Shown here: one piece after another, positions 24,235-33,733 of the stretch
Layout: every line of letters begins with the position of its first letter
Numbering within the stretch: the first letter of the stretch is position 1
From: Roseomonas sp.
GTDB lineage: Bacteria; Pseudomonadota; Alphaproteobacteria; Acetobacterales; Acetobacteraceae
Length of the DNA: 52,054 bases
Assembly (NCBI GenBank): GCA_020249865.1
Contig: JADCEV010000080.1
Coordinates: 1 to 52,054, forward strand
Reading direction: 5' to 3'
Translations under genes and position numbers: made by a program
Notes under the pieces: model-generated
What the model was told of the DNA's origin: nothing
The model's input: the letters and a program-made list of their open reading frames with translations, nothing else
The model's database searches: none

Positions 24235-26610
24235 ATGCCCGATGCCGCCGCTCCCCTGCCGCGCCTATCCCTGCCAATTGAGGGCATGACCTGCGCTGCC
24301 TGCGCCGGGCGGGTGGAACGCGCCATCCGCAAGCTGCCCGGTGTGGATGATGTCCAGGTAAACCCCGCCACGGATCGCGCGGAAGTGGCGGGCAGCGCCG
24401 ATGCTGCCACGCTGAAACAGGCGGTTGAAGCAGCTGGCTATGGCGTGACTGAAGCGCAGTTTGACCTTGCCATTGGCGGCATGAGCTGCGCCGCCTGTGC
24501 AGGCCGGGTGGAGGCCGTGCTACGGGCCGTGCCGGGCGTACTGGAAGCGCAGGTAAATCCTGCATCTGAACAGGCGCATGTGAAAGCCATTGCAGGCGTG
24601 ACCGAAGCAGCCTTGCGCGTGGCGGTGGAAGCTGCTGGCTATGAATTGCGCGGTAGCACCACAGAAGCTGGGGAGGAAGCGGCGGCGCGTGCACTCGCTG
24701 CCGAACGACGCGATGTTGTTTTGGCGGGGCTTTTCTCTGCCCCGTTTCTGATCGGCATGATCGGCATGGGGCTCGGCCAGGATTGGATGCCAAGTGGTTG
24801 GGCGCAATTTGGTCTGGCGAGTTTTGTCGAATTCTGGCTCGGCGCGCGTTTCTGGCGCGCGGGCTTCGCGGCGGTGCGCGCTGGCACGGGCAATATGGAT
24901 GTGCTGGTGGCCCTTGGCACTGGCGCGGCCTGGGCGCTTTCCACCTGGCTTTTGCTGACCACGCCCGCGCATCACGGCACGCCGCATCTTTATTTCGAAG
25001 CCGCAGCAATGGTGATTTTCTTCGTTCTGCTCGGCAAATATCTGGAGGCCCGCGCCAAGCGCGCCACCGGGGCCGCAATCCGCGCCTTGCTTGACCTCAG
25101 CCCCCGTCAGGCACGGCGGCTGGAAGCCGGTGAGGAACGCGAAGTGCCCGCTGCCTTGCTTGCCATCGGCGATCTGGTGGTGGTGCGCCCCGGTGAGCGT
25201 ATTCCGGTGGATGGGCTGGTGCGAGAGGGCCGCGCGGGCGTGGATGAAAGCGCCCTAACCGGCGAAAGCCGCGCGGTGGAAAAGGAAGAAGGTGCGAAGG
25301 TTTCAACCGGCACCATGGCTTTGGATGGGCGCTTGGTGATCGAAGCGCGTGCGGTGGGCGGCGATACCACGCTTGCCCGTGTGGCGCAGTTGGTGGCAGC
25401 GGCGCAGGCATCGCGCGCGCCCGTGCAAAAACTGGTGGACCGTGTGAGTGCGGTTTTCGTGCCGGCGGTGCTTGGGCTGGCACTGGCAACCTTGATTGGT
25501 TGGTTGCTGGCTGGCGCTGCGTTTGAAGCCGCGCTGATCAATGCGGTTTCCGTGCTGGTGATTGCCTGCCCTTGCGCGCTTGGCCTCGCGACGCCTGCTG
25601 CCATCATGGCCGGCACCGGTGCGGCAGCGCGAGCCGGCATCTTGCTGCGCGATGCGGACGCGATTGAGCGTGCCGGGCGCATCACCCTGGTGGCCTTCGA
25701 CAAGACCGGCACGCTGACGGAAGGCAAGCCGCGCCTGGCGGGGCTGCATCCCGCGCCCGGCATGACGCGCAAAGAAGCGCTCGCCATCGCCGCCGCGCTT
25801 CAAGCGGGCAGTGAGCATCCCTTGGCGCGGGCCGTGCTGACCGAAGCGGGCGCTGTGCCGCCCGCCGCCGATTTCCGCGCCCTGCCCGGACGCGGTGTGG
25901 AGGGCGTGGTCGGTGGGCGACGCTATGCGCTTGGCAGTTCGAGGTTGCTGCAGGAAGCAGGCGCCGCACGCGGCACCTTGGCCGAGGCAGCGGCGGCCGG
26001 TGAGGCAGCGGGGCAAAGCCTTTCCTGGTTGATCGAAGGCAGCGAAGCCCGCGCGTTGTTCCTGTTTGAAGACGCGCCGCGCGCTGGTGCCGCGGCGGCC
26101 GTGGCGGGGCTTGCCGCGCTTGGCGTGAAACCCGCGATGATCAGCGGGGATCAGCGCGCTGCTGCCCTTGCGGTCGCGGCCCCGCTTGGCATTACCGATG
26201 TCGCCGCCGAGGTTTTGCCCGATGGCAAGGCCGCGCGAATCACTGCCTGGCAGCAAGCGGGCGAAGCGGTCGCCATGGTTGGCGATGGCGTGAATGACGC
26301 GCCCGCACTCGCCCGCGCTGATCTTGGCATTGCGATGGGGACGGGGACGGATATCGCCATTCAATCGGCGGGGATTACCTTATTGCGCGGTGATCCCGCC
26401 TTGGTGCGGGCAGCCTTGGAGATTACGCGGCTGACCTTGCGCAAGATCAGGCAAAACCTGTTCTGGGCCTTTGGCTATAATCTGCTTGGCGTGCCATTGG
26501 CGGCCTTTGGCTTGCTCTCTCCGCCCATCGCCGGCGCGGCCATGGCGGCTTCAAGTGTGAGTGTGCTGACCAATGCACTGCTGTTGTCGCGCTGGAGGCC
26601 CCGGCCATGA
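24235..26610 (+). CDS. copA: copper-exporting P1B-type ATPase
   Basis: Inner-membrane Cu(I) pump of 791 residues that moves copper from cytosol to periplasm. Two N-terminal metal-binding domains carry CAAC at residues 20-23 and 85-88. Then come membrane helices, the actuator motif TGES (342-345), the intramembrane metal site CPC (445-447), the phosphorylation site DKTG (D489), the SEHPLARAV nucleotide-binding motif and GDGVND (683-688). The CPC motif and twin CxxC domains mark a Cu(I), not Zn or Cd, pump. The start at 24235 (MPDAAAPL) is preferred over 24223 because the latter lies in the -10 region. It overlaps cueR by ATGA. Confidence 0.97.
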   Translation: MPDAAAPLPRLSLPIEGMTCAACAGRVERAIRKLPGVDDVQVNPATDRAEVAGSADAATLKQAVEAAGYGVTEAQFDLAIGGMSCAACAGRVEAVLRAVPGVLEAQVNPASEQAHVKAIAGVTEAALRVAVEAAGYELRGSTTEAGEEAAARALAAERRDVVLAGLFSAPFLIGMIGMGLGQDWMPSGWAQFGLASFVEFWLGARFWRAGFAAVRAGTGNMDVLVALGTGAAWALSTWLLLTTPAHHGTPHLYFEAAAMVIFFVLLGKYLEARAKRATGAAIRALLDLSPRQARRLEAGEEREVPAALLAIGDLVVVRPGERIPVDGLVREGRAGVDESALTGESRAVEKEEGAKVSTGTMALDGRLVIEARAVGGDTTLARVAQLVAAAQASRAPVQKLVDRVSAVFVPAVLGLALATLIGWLLAGAAFEAALINAVSVLVIACPCALGLATPAAIMAGTGAAARAGILLRDADAIERAGRITLVAFDKTGTLTEGKPRLAGLHPAPGMTRKEALAIAAALQAGSEHPLARAVLTEAGAVPPAADFRALPGRGVEGVVGGRRYALGSSRLLQEAGAARGTLAEAAAAGEAAGQSLSWLIEGSEARALFLFEDAPRAGAAAAVAGLAALGVKPAMISGDQRAAALAVAAPLGITDVAAEVLPDGKAARITAWQQAGEAVAMVGDGVNDAPALARADLGIAMGTGTDIAIQSAGITLLRGDPALVRAALEITRLTLRKIRQNLFWAFGYNLLGVPLAAFGLLSPPIAGAAMAASSVSVLTNALLLSRWRPRP

Positions 26611-27068
26611 ATATCGGTGACGCGGCCCGCGCATCGGGCATTTCCGCCAAGATGATCCGCCATTATGAGGCGATTGGGCTGATCTCCGCCGGGCGCGGCG
26701 CCAATCAATATCGCGTGTATTCAGAAGCCGATATCGCGGAGCTGCGCTTCATTCGCCACGCGCGTGATCTGGGCTTTCCGCTGCAGGATGTGAAACGCCT
26801 GCTGGATTTATGGCGCAATCGCGCAAGGGCGAGTGCGGAAGTGAAGCGGCTTGCGCTGGATCATGTCGCGGCACTGGAAGCCAAGGCTAAATCGCTTAGC
26901 GCCATGGCAGAAAGCCTGCGTCATCTGGCTGCGCATTGCCATGGCGATGACCGGCCCGATTGCCCGATTTTGGAAGAATTGGCGGGCGCATGTCCAAGCC
27001 GCGTGGAAATACCTGGTGGCTTGGAACAGGCGACCCAAAAAACAGGAAAGGACACATGCCATGGCTGA
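26607..27068 (+). CDS. cueR: MerR-family copper-responsive regulator CueR
   Basis: Cu(I)-sensing activator of 153 residues. The MerR winged helix (MNIGDAARASGISAKMIRHY, then the EADIAELRFI wing) is followed by the dimer helix. The copper loop has C111 and C119 (CHGDDRPDC), equivalent to C112 and C120 of E. coli CueR, and S76 aligns with the serine that marks +1-metal sensors. The C-terminus is longer than in E. coli, about 30 residues beyond the copper loop. It starts within the end of copA (ATGA) and ends inside copZ with 8 shared bases, so the regulator is made from the operon that it controls, giving positive feedback. Confidence 0.95.
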   Translation: MNIGDAARASGISAKMIRHYEAIGLISAGRGANQYRVYSEADIAELRFIRHARDLGFPLQDVKRLLDLWRNRARASAEVKRLALDHVAALEAKAKSLSAMAESLRHLAAHCHGDDRPDCPILEELAGACPSRVEIPGGLEQATQKTGKDTCHG

Positions 27069-27264
27069 CGCCATCACGCTGCAGGTTGAAGGCATGAGCT
27101 GCGGGCATTGCATCCGCGCCGTGACCAACGCCATCACCGCGCTGGACGGTGCGGCGAAGGTAGATGTGGATTTGGCCGCCAAGCGTGTTGTCGCGCAAAC
27201 CAGCCTGCCGCGCGCGGATGTGGTGCGCGCGGTGGAAGAAGAAGGTTTTGCCGTAAAGGGCTGA
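27061..27264 (+). CDS. copZ: copper chaperone CopZ (heavy-metal-associated domain)
   Basis: A 67-residue single-domain copper carrier that hands Cu(I) to CopA. The metal site GMSCGHC has C14 and C17, and the rest matches the usual beta-alpha-beta-beta-alpha-beta fold with the C-terminal EEEGFAVKG. The ATG at 27061 overlaps the end of cueR by 8 bases; GGAAAGG upstream serves as the ribosome site. Last gene of the copA-cueR-copZ operon. It converges on hisD with a 22-base gap and no obvious terminator. Confidence 0.94.
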   Translation: MADAITLQVEGMSCGHCIRAVTNAITALDGAAKVDVDLAAKRVVAQTSLPRADVVRAVEEEGFAVKG

Positions 27265-27286
27265 AGCCAAAGCTGCAACGGACCCT

Positions 27287-28576
27287 TCAGTTCAGGCGGA
27301 TGCTGATGCTCCGCCCATGGGCTTGCAGCCCTTCGGCTTCCGCCAAAGCCACTGCCGCAGGCCCGATTTGTTTGAGCGCCGCGCCATCCGCTTCGACCCA
27401 GCTAGTGCGCTTCAGGAAATCGAAACTCGAAAGCCCGGAGGCGAAGCGCGCGGTACGCCCGGTGGGCAATACGTGATTTGGCCCGGCGATGTAATCCCCC
27501 ACCGCTTCCGGGCAGAAGCGGCCAAGAAACGCCGCGCCGGCATGGCGGATTTGCGAGAGCAAGCCTTGCGGATCATCCACCATCAATTGCAGATGCTCGG
27601 GCGCCAGACGATTGGTCAGTGCGGCTGCTTCCGATAGGTCACGCACCACTATCACCGCGCCATGGCGTGCCCAGCTTTCACCGGCAATCGCCGCACGCGG
27701 CAGGGTTTTCAGCGCGTGTTGCACGGCCTGCGCCACCGCATCCGCCAGCGCCGCATCTGGCGTGATCAGGATGGATTGCGCGCTTTCATCATGTTCGGCC
27801 TGGGCCAGCAAATCCATCGCGACATGCGCGGGATCATTGGCGCCATCAGCAATCACCACCACCTCGGAAGGCCCGGCGATGGAATCAATGCCAACCCGGC
27901 CAAAGACCTGGCGCTTGGCTTCCGCGACATAGGCATTGCCTGGCCCGACAATGCGGTCCACCGGCGCGATACTGTCCGTGCCCCAAGCCAGCGCTGCCAC
28001 GGCTTGCGCGCCACCAATACGGTAAATCTCTGTCACGCCAGCGCGCTTGGCTGCGGCCAGCACTAAAGGATTGAGCGCGCCATCCGGCGTTGGCACCGCC
28101 ATGGCAATGCGCGGAACACCCGCCGCGCGCGCCGGCAGGGCATTCATCAGCACCGAGGATGGATAAGCCGCCTTGCCGCCCGGCACATATATGCCAACCG
28201 CATCCACCGGCCCCCAGCGGAGCCCAAGCGTGAGGCCCGCCGCATCGCGCATCACCAAATCCTGCGGCAATTGCGCGCGGTGAAATGTCTCGATCCGTTC
28301 CGCCGCCAGGTTGAGCGCGGCGCGGAGTTCCGGCGCGATGGTTGCATCCGCCGCGTCAATCTCGGCCTCTGTGACGCGCAGCGCTGCCACATTGGCCGGC
28401 TGCCAGCGATCAAACCGCGCGGTCAATTCCACCAGCGCCGCATCGCCGCGCGCACGAATATCGGCGATGATGCCGGCAACAACGCCATCCACCTTTTGCG
28501 TGGTTTCGCGCGCGTCATCCAATAGCGCGGTGAAGGCGGCTTCAAAGCCAGCCTCGCGCGAACAAAACCGCTTCAT
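27287..28576 (-). CDS. hisD: histidinol dehydrogenase
   Basis: Catalyses the last two oxidation steps of histidine synthesis, L-histidinol to L-histidine, with two NAD. It is 429 residues long, the family norm. The signature GPSEVVVIADGANDPAHVAM, the QAEHDESAQSILIT segment with the catalytic Glu/His pair, and a zinc-binding HAGAAFLGRFCPEAVGDY stretch are intact. It overlaps hisG by 4 bases (ATGA) and is the last gene of the minus-strand dcd-murA-hisG-hisD run. Confidence 0.97.
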   Translation of the reverse strand: MKRFCSREAGFEAAFTALLDDARETTQKVDGVVAGIIADIRARGDAALVELTARFDRWQPANVAALRVTEAEIDAADATIAPELRAALNLAAERIETFHRAQLPQDLVMRDAAGLTLGLRWGPVDAVGIYVPGGKAAYPSSVLMNALPARAAGVPRIAMAVPTPDGALNPLVLAAAKRAGVTEIYRIGGAQAVAALAWGTDSIAPVDRIVGPGNAYVAEAKRQVFGRVGIDSIAGPSEVVVIADGANDPAHVAMDLLAQAEHDESAQSILITPDAALADAVAQAVQHALKTLPRAAIAGESWARHGAVIVVRDLSEAAALTNRLAPEHLQLMVDDPQGLLSQIRHAGAAFLGRFCPEAVGDYIAGPNHVLPTGRTARFASGLSSFDFLKRTSWVEADGAALKQIGPAAVALAEAEGLQAHGRSISIRLN

Positions 28577-29274
28577 GCGGTGGCTTCCAAGGCAGCGCGG
28601 AAGCGCGCGATCCAGGCGCCAATCGCCTCTGGCCGCGTTTTCAACGCGGTGCGATTGACAATGAGCTTGGAGGTGACGTGGGCGATCACCTCAGTCTCGC
28701 GAAGCCCATTGGCCTTCAGCGTGGACCCGGTTTGCACCAAATCCACGATCAAGCGTGCAAGGCCCATGGAAGGCGCCAATTCCATCGCGCCATTCAAATG
28801 CACAATCTCCGCCTGCACGCCGCGGGCGGCGTAATGGCGCTGCGCGATATTCGGGTATTTGGTCGCCACCGTCACGCGCGACCAGCGGCGCGGATCATCC
28901 GAGGTGGCGTTCACGGGTTCGGCGACGGAGACGCGGCAGCGCCCAATACCCAAATCAAGCGGCGCATAGATTTCCGGGTAATCGAATTCCATCAGCACAT
29001 CAGCGCCGCAAACGCCAATCGCCGCCGCGCCATGCGCGACAAAGGTCGCAACATCAAAGGGACGCACGCGAATGACATCCACTGCCGGATCATTGGTCGG
29101 GAACCTCAGCCGGCGGCTATCCTCATCGGCGTAATCCTCGGCCGGGATAAGTCCGGCGCGGGCAAGAACCGGGTGAAGCTCCTTTAGGATGCGCCCCTTG
29201 GGGAGCGCGATCACAAGCGGCGCATCAGCCTGCGCCGGCGCACCATTCAGCGCATTGGGGATCGGGATATCCAT
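28573..29274 (-). CDS. hisG: ATP phosphoribosyltransferase, short form
   Basis: First enzyme of histidine synthesis; joins ATP and PRPP. At 233 residues it lacks the C-terminal regulatory domain of long HisG, so it should need the HisZ partner, which is not in this window. Recognisable parts are ALPKGRILKELHPVL at the start, the VCGADVLMEF strand, and LVDLVQTGSTLKANGL, the PRPP loop. The start at 29274 is 2 bases after the murA stop. The first 18 residues (MDIPIPNALNGAPAQADA) are an unusual extension, so a slightly later start is possible. Confidence 0.94.
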   Translation of the reverse strand: MDIPIPNALNGAPAQADAPLVIALPKGRILKELHPVLARAGLIPAEDYADEDSRRLRFPTNDPAVDVIRVRPFDVATFVAHGAAAIGVCGADVLMEFDYPEIYAPLDLGIGRCRVSVAEPVNATSDDPRRWSRVTVATKYPNIAQRHYAARGVQAEIVHLNGAMELAPSMGLARLIVDLVQTGSTLKANGLRETEVIAHVTSKLIVNRTALKTRPEAIGAWIARFRAALEATA

Positions 29275-29276
29275 GA

Positions 29277-30539
29277 CTACCTGCCCGCCAGTCTTTCAAT
29301 ATCGGCGCCCACCGCCGCGAGTTTCGCTTCCACGCGTTCATAACCGCGATCCAGGTGATAGACGCGGTTGACAATCGTCTCACCTTCCGCGGCCAAGCCC
29401 GCCAGAATGAGCGATACCGAGGCGCGCAGATCAGTCGCCATCACGGGCGCGCCGGAAAGCTTTTTAACCCCGCGCACAATGGCGGAAGCGCCGTGGAAAT
29501 TGATGCGCGCCCCCATGCGGGACAGCTCAGGCACATGCATGAAGCGGTTTTCGAAAATCGTCTCCGTGATCATGGAAGCGCCTTCGGCCACACACATCAG
29601 GGCCATGAATTGCGCCTGCATATCGGTGGCAAACCCCGGGAAGGGTTCGGTCATCACATCGGCACCGCGCAAGCCATTGCTCCGCGTCACGCGCAAGCCG
29701 CCTTCTTCTTCCGCCACATCAACGCCAGCTTCGCGGAGCGTGCGGGTGACGGCGCCCAGATGATCCAAGCGCGCGCCTTGCAGCAGCAAGGAACCACCCG
29801 TGATCGCAGCGGCACAGGCAAAGGTGCCGGCTTCGATCCGGTCCGCAATGATGGGGTGCGTCGCGGCACCAAGGCTTGCCACACCTTCCACCAGCAGGCG
29901 ATCCGTGCCGATGCCTTCAATCCTTGCGCCCATGCGCATCAGGCAGGCGGCAAGGTCGGTGATTTCTGGCTCACGCGCCGCATTCATGATTTCGCTCTGC
30001 CCGCGCGCCAAGGCCGCCGCCATCAGAATGTTTTCCGTGGCACCGACCGAGACCTGCGGGAAGATGATGCGCGCACCCTTCAGTCCCTGGGGCGCGCGGG
30101 CTTCGATATAGCCGGCGGTGATTTCGATCTCGGCGCCCATTTGCTCAAGCGCCTTCAGGTGCAGATCAACCGGGCGCGTGCCGATGGCGCAGCCGCCGGG
30201 CAGGCTGACGCGCGCGCGGCCATGGCGGGCCAGCAGGGGGCCGAGCACCAGCACGGAAGCCCGCATCTTGCGCACCAGATCATAAGGCGCTTCCAGATCG
30301 GTGGCCGCGCCGCTGATGGTGATGCTGCGCGCGTTTGTGTCACGTGAAACAGTGAGCCCATGATGCCCCAGCAGCCCCGCCATGGTGGCGACATCGGCCA
30401 GGTCCGGCGCATTGGTGAGCGTGAGTGGCCCATCGGACAGCAACCCCGCCGCCATCAGCGGCAGGGCAGCGTTCTTGGCGCCTGAGATCGGGATGCTGCC
30501 CGAAAGCACCCGCCCGCCACGGATCAGAATGCGATCCAT
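29277..30539 (-). CDS. murA: UDP-N-acetylglucosamine 1-carboxyvinyltransferase
   Basis: Commits UDP-GlcNAc to peptidoglycan by adding enolpyruvate from PEP. It has 420 residues. The N-terminal [17 protein letters not shown] is the UDP-GlcNAc loop. The active-site cysteine C117 in [16 protein letters not shown] is present rather than Asp, so sensitivity to fosfomycin is expected from known MurA chemistry. The ATG at 30539 overlaps the dcd stop by one base (TGATG); the longer frame to 30644 is read from dcd. Expected as essential. Confidence 0.97.
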   Translation of the reverse strand: MDRILIRGGRVLSGSIPISGAKNAALPLMAAGLLSDGPLTLTNAPDLADVATMAGLLGHHGLTVSRDTNARSITISGAATDLEAPYDLVRKMRASVLVLGPLLARHGRARVSLPGGCAIGTRPVDLHLKALEQMGAEIEITAGYIEARAPQGLKGARIIFPQVSVGATENILMAAALARGQSEIMNAAREPEITDLAACLMRMGARIEGIGTDRLLVEGVASLGAATHPIIADRIEAGTFACAAAITGGSLLLQGARLDHLGAVTRTLREAGVDVAEEEGGLRVTRSNGLRGADVMTEPFPGFATDMQAQFMALMCVAEGASMITETIFENRFMHVPELSRMGARINFHGASAIVRGVKKLSGAPVMATDLRASVSLILAGLAAEGETIVNRVYHLDRGYERVEAKLAAVGADIERLAGR

Positions 30540-31093
30540 CAGAGCTTCGGCAGCGCGACGCCGCGCTGGCCCATATATTTGCCGCGACGGTCGGCATAGC
30601 TGACCTCGGGCGGGGCTTCGCCCTTCAGGAACAGGAATTGGCAAATGCCTTCATTGGCATAGACCTTGGCGGGGAGCGGGGTGGTATTGCTGATTTCAAT
30701 CGTGACCTGGCCTTCCCATTCCGGTTCCAGCGGCGTCACATTCACAATCAGCCCGCAGCGCGCATAGGTGGATTTGCCAAGGCAGATCACCAGGATATCG
30801 CGCGGGATGCGGAAATACTCCACGGTGTGGGTCAGCACAAAGGAATTGGGCGGGATGATGCAAACCGGGCCCTTGCGCGTGACGAAACCGTCTTCGGAAA
30901 ACGCCTTGGGGTCCACAATGGCATTATCCACATTGGTGAAAATCTTGAATTCATCCGCCGCCCGCGCGTCATAGCCATAGGATGACAGGCCGAAGGAAAT
31001 CACCCCTTCGCGGCGCTGCGCTTCAACAAAGGGTTCGATCATGCCGTGTTCCGCCGCCATTTTGCGGATCCAGCTATCGGGCATGATGGGCAT
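30539..31093 (-). CDS. dcd: dCTP deaminase
   Basis: Deaminates dCTP to dUTP, the route to dTTP in many proteobacteria. At 184 residues it is the typical trimeric dUTPase-fold enzyme. Motifs: [50 protein letters not shown] with the catalytic Glu, and [15 protein letters not shown] at the C-terminus, which closes over the active site. The form without a Tyr-Gln dUTPase pair is likely monofunctional. The start [12 protein letters not shown] matches alphaproteobacterial homologues. First gene of the dcd-murA-hisG-hisD run; its promoter must lie in the 98 bases before the MFS gene end or inside that gene. Confidence 0.95.
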   Translation of the reverse strand: MPIMPDSWIRKMAAEHGMIEPFVEAQRREGVISFGLSSYGYDARAADEFKIFTNVDNAIVDPKAFSEDGFVTRKGPVCIIPPNSFVLTHTVEYFRIPRDILVICLGKSTYARCGLIVNVTPLEPEWEGQVTIEISNTTPLPAKVYANEGICQFLFLKGEAPPEVSYADRRGKYMGQRGVALPKL

Positions 31094-31191
31094 GGTGGTC
31101 TGGCCTGGCTCAAGAATTGGCGCGGCGTGGCGCCTGGGAGGCGTGGCTTAGCCCAGCGCGGGCAGTGGGACAACCGGCGCCAAGCGGCGCT

Positions 31192-32382
31192 TTACGCAGC
31201 CGCCAACCTCGGCGGGCGCGTAATCCAATTCGCCAGCGCGGCGATCACGCCGACCACCAGCATTACCGGCCAGAAGGCGGCGTAACTGCCCGTGGCATCT
31301 ACCACCCAGGCACCCGCGCCTGCCCCCAGAAACCCGCCGAGCTGGTGCGAAAAGAAGCAAATCCCATAAAGCGCGCCGAGGTCCGCAACCCCAAAGCGCC
31401 GCGCAATCGCGGCCGAGGTCAGCGGGATGGTGCCAAGCCAAATGAAGCCCATCACGGCGGCAAAGATCAGCGTGCCCCATTCGGTCGGCGTCACATTGGC
31501 AAAAACCGCAATCGCGAGCGTGCGGACCATATAAATCCCGCCCAAGGCCACTTCCGGGCGGATGCTATTGCCAATCCGCCCACAAACCCATGATCCCGGA
31601 ATATTGAACAGGCCCACCAGCATCAGCGCTGTCACGCCAAGCCCGGCTGGCAGGCCGCAAAGCGAAAGATGCGCGGGCAGATGCGTGGTCAGAAAGGCCA
31701 ATTGAAAGCCGCAGGCGAAGAAGCCCAGCGTCAGCAGCGCGAAATCACGCTGCGCCAAGGCACGCTTTGCCAGCGCGGGCAGGCCGGCAAGCCCGGTCGG
31801 GCGCCCGGTGCTCGGGCCAGGCGGCGCCCATTCCAGCCGTGGGGCCACGAAAAGCATCAGCGCCATGATGGCGGCCAGCATGTAGAAAGCGCCGGAGGTG
31901 CCGAAATCCGTAATGCCCCATTGCACAAAGGGGATCAGCGCCGCTTGCCCGATGGACCCTCCGGCGGAAGCAAGCCCAAGCGCATCGCCCCGGCGGTTTT
32001 CCGGCACGGCGCGCGCCACCGCGCCAAGCACGGTGCCCGATCCCGCTGCCGCCACGCCAAGCGCGGTGCAAACCCCAATGCCGATGATCAGGCTGACCGT
32101 GCTGGGCCAGACCGCAGGAAGAATGAGGCCAATTGCGTAAATCACCGCCCCACCAAGCGCGACACGCCCCGCGCCGAATTTATCGGCCATGGCACCAGCA
32201 AAGGGCTGGCCCACGCCCCAGAGCAAGTTATGCAGCGCCACCGCCGCGCCATAGGCAAAGGCCGGAATGGCGTGTTCGGTGCCGAGCGGCAGCAGAAACA
32301 GCCCGAAGGTCTGTCGCGCCCCAAGCGCGAGAGAGACCGAGGCTGCGGCGGCAATGACGACAATCCAGGCTTGTGCGGGCAT
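31192..32382 (-). CDS. major facilitator superfamily transporter
   Basis: Twelve-helix inner-membrane transporter of 396 residues. The N-terminal helix (AWIVVIAAAASVSLALGARQTFG) precedes the LLPLGTEHAIPAFAYGAA loop and the GVGQPFAGAMADKFGAGRV segment, an MFS motif-A-like sequence between helices 2 and 3. It resembles the OFA/monocarboxylate-like MFS group, but the substrate is unknown. AAGGGGG precedes the ATG on the reverse strand. It is divergent from rplK, leaving a 201-base control region at 32383-32583. Confidence 0.9.
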   Translation of the reverse strand: MPAQAWIVVIAAAASVSLALGARQTFGLFLLPLGTEHAIPAFAYGAAVALHNLLWGVGQPFAGAMADKFGAGRVALGGAVIYAIGLILPAVWPSTVSLIIGIGVCTALGVAAAGSGTVLGAVARAVPENRRGDALGLASAGGSIGQAALIPFVQWGITDFGTSGAFYMLAAIMALMLFVAPRLEWAPPGPSTGRPTGLAGLPALAKRALAQRDFALLTLGFFACGFQLAFLTTHLPAHLSLCGLPAGLGVTALMLVGLFNIPGSWVCGRIGNSIRPEVALGGIYMVRTLAIAVFANVTPTEWGTLIFAAVMGFIWLGTIPLTSAAIARRFGVADLGALYGICFFSHQLGGFLGAGAGAWVVDATGSYAAFWPVMLVVGVIAALANWITRPPRLAAA

Positions 32383-32429
32383 GCCCCCTTATGGGCAAAG
32401 CCTGCGCGAAATACCAGACGGGCACCCGC

Positions 32430-32458
32430 TTGACGCGCCCGCCCACACCCCCTAAACG
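32430..32458 (+). promoter_or_regulatory. candidate promoter of the rplK operon
   Basis: TTGACG at 32430-32435 and TAAACG at 32453-32458 with a 17-base spacer resemble a sigma-70 promoter (perfect first five bases of -35, weaker -10). It lies 126 bases before the rplK start, leaving a leader of about 120 bases. It is the best candidate in the divergent region, but no experiment supports it. Confidence 0.5.
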
Positions 32459-32553
32459 CCCCCTTCCGCTATACCGCCCCGGGAGCAATCCAGGGGCTGT
32501 TTGGCGTTTTGGGGAACGCGGGAGACACCTTCGGGGGTCGCATGCACCGCGGG

Positions 32554-32575
32554 CCTCTCGGTCTTGTGAGAGAGG
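32554..32575 (+). promoter_or_regulatory. hairpin covering the rplK ribosome site, candidate L1 operator
   Basis: CCTCTC at 32554-32559 pairs with GAGAGG at 32570-32575, and the right arm contains the AGAGAGGA ribosome-binding site 8 bases before the GTG start. Ribosomal protein L1 is known to repress rplK-rplA by binding the leader; whether this hairpin is that site is inference. Confidence 0.45.
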
Positions 32576-32583
32576 ATTAGACA

Positions 32584-33018
32584 GTGGCTAAGAAGATCGC
32601 AGGCTATATCAAGCTGCAGATCCCGGCCGGCAAGGCGAATCCTTCGCCGCCCGTCGGGCCCGCGCTTGGTCAGCGTGGCCTCAACATCATGCAATTCGTG
32701 AAGGAATTCAACGCGGCGACGCAGCAGATGGAACCGGGCACGCCGACGCCCGTGGTCATCACGGCCTATTCGGACCGCACCTTTTCCTTCATCACCAAGA
32801 CGCCGCCCAATACCTACTTCCTGCTGAAGGCCGCGAAGCTCGATAAGGGCTCAACCGCGCCGGGCAAATCCGCGCCGATTGGCCGCGTCACCAAGTCGCA
32901 GCTGGTCGAAATCGCCAAGGTGAAGATGCAGCACATGAACGCCAATGACGTTGACGCTGCCGTGCGCATGCTCGCGGGTTCTGCCCGTGCCATGGGCCTG
33001 ACCGTGGTGGAGGGCTAA
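32584..33018 (+). CDS. rplK: 50S ribosomal protein L11
   Basis: Part of the GTPase-associated centre of the large subunit. It has 144 residues and starts at GTG 32584 with a good AGAGAGGA site. The N-terminal domain ([20 protein letters not shown], then [13 protein letters not shown]) and the rRNA-binding C-terminal domain ([16 protein letters not shown]) are standard. The first gene of a plus-strand cluster that runs to the window end. secE and nusG, which commonly precede rplK, are not present; the upstream neighbour is a divergent transporter gene. Confidence 0.98.
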   Translation: MAKKIAGYIKLQIPAGKANPSPPVGPALGQRGLNIMQFVKEFNAATQQMEPGTPTPVVITAYSDRTFSFITKTPPNTYFLLKAAKLDKGSTAPGKSAPIGRVTKSQLVEIAKVKMQHMNANDVDAAVRMLAGSARAMGLTVVEG

Positions 33019-33022
33019 GGCC

Positions 33023-33727
33023 ATGGCAAAGATCGGTAAGCGCCTGAAGGCGGCCTACACGGGTTTTGATCGTGAAAAGACCTATGCGCTGGATGAGGCA
33101 GTGAAGCTCGCCCGCGGCGCCGCCAAGGCAAAGTTTGACGAAACCATTGAAATCTCGATGAACCTTGGCATTGACCCCCGCCATGCTGACCAGATGGTGC
33201 GCGGCGTTGTCGGCTTGCCCCATGGCACCGGCAAGACCGTGCGCATCGGCGTTTTCGCCCGTGGCGCCAAGGCTGATGAAGCCAAGGCCGCCGGCGCTGA
33301 CGTAGTGGGTGCGGATGACCTGGCTGCCCTGGTGCAGGAAGGCAAGATCGAGTTCGATCGCTGCATCGCGACGCCCGACATGATGGGCCTCGTTGGCCGG
33401 CTTGGTAAGGTGCTCGGCCCGCGTGGCCTGATGCCGAACCCGAAGCTCGGCACCGTGACGATGGATGTGAAGGGTGCCGTGACGGCCGCCAAGGCTGGTC
33501 AGGTGGAATTCCGCGCGGAGAAGGCCGGGATTGTGCATGCCGGTATCGGCAAGGCGTCCTTCGCCGAGGCGCAGCTGGTCGAAAATGCCCGCGCCTTCGT
33601 GGAAGCGATCCAGCGCGCACGCCCGACCGGCGCCAAGGGGACCTATGTGAAGAAGGTGGCGGTTTCCTCCACCATGGGTCCCGGCGTGAAGGTGGATGTG
33701 ACCAGCCTTTCGGCCTCGGCCAACTGA
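33023..33727 (+). CDS. rplA: 50S ribosomal protein L1
   Basis: L1-stalk protein of 234 residues, 4 bases after rplK. The conserved loop [15 protein letters not shown] and the C-terminal [11 protein letters not shown] are intact. In E. coli it also represses its own operon by binding the rplK leader. The 318-base gap that follows (33728-34045) holds hairpins and an L10-type leader rather than a gene. Confidence 0.98.
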   Translation: MAKIGKRLKAAYTGFDREKTYALDEAVKLARGAAKAKFDETIEISMNLGIDPRHADQMVRGVVGLPHGTGKTVRIGVFARGAKADEAKAAGADVVGADDLAALVQEGKIEFDRCIATPDMMGLVGRLGKVLGPRGLMPNPKLGTVTMDVKGAVTAAKAGQVEFRAEKAGIVHAGIGKASFAEAQLVENARAFVEAIQRARPTGAKGTYVKKVAVSSTMGPGVKVDVTSLSASAN

Positions 33728-33733
33728 GCTTTT

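Noticed and set aside
23132-25078. Extension of the serine-protease frame to 25078, and of the sulfatase frame back to 16365
   Set aside because: The extra parts are antisense to copA and to trpD/trpG, and the true starts have signal peptides exactly at the chosen ATG.
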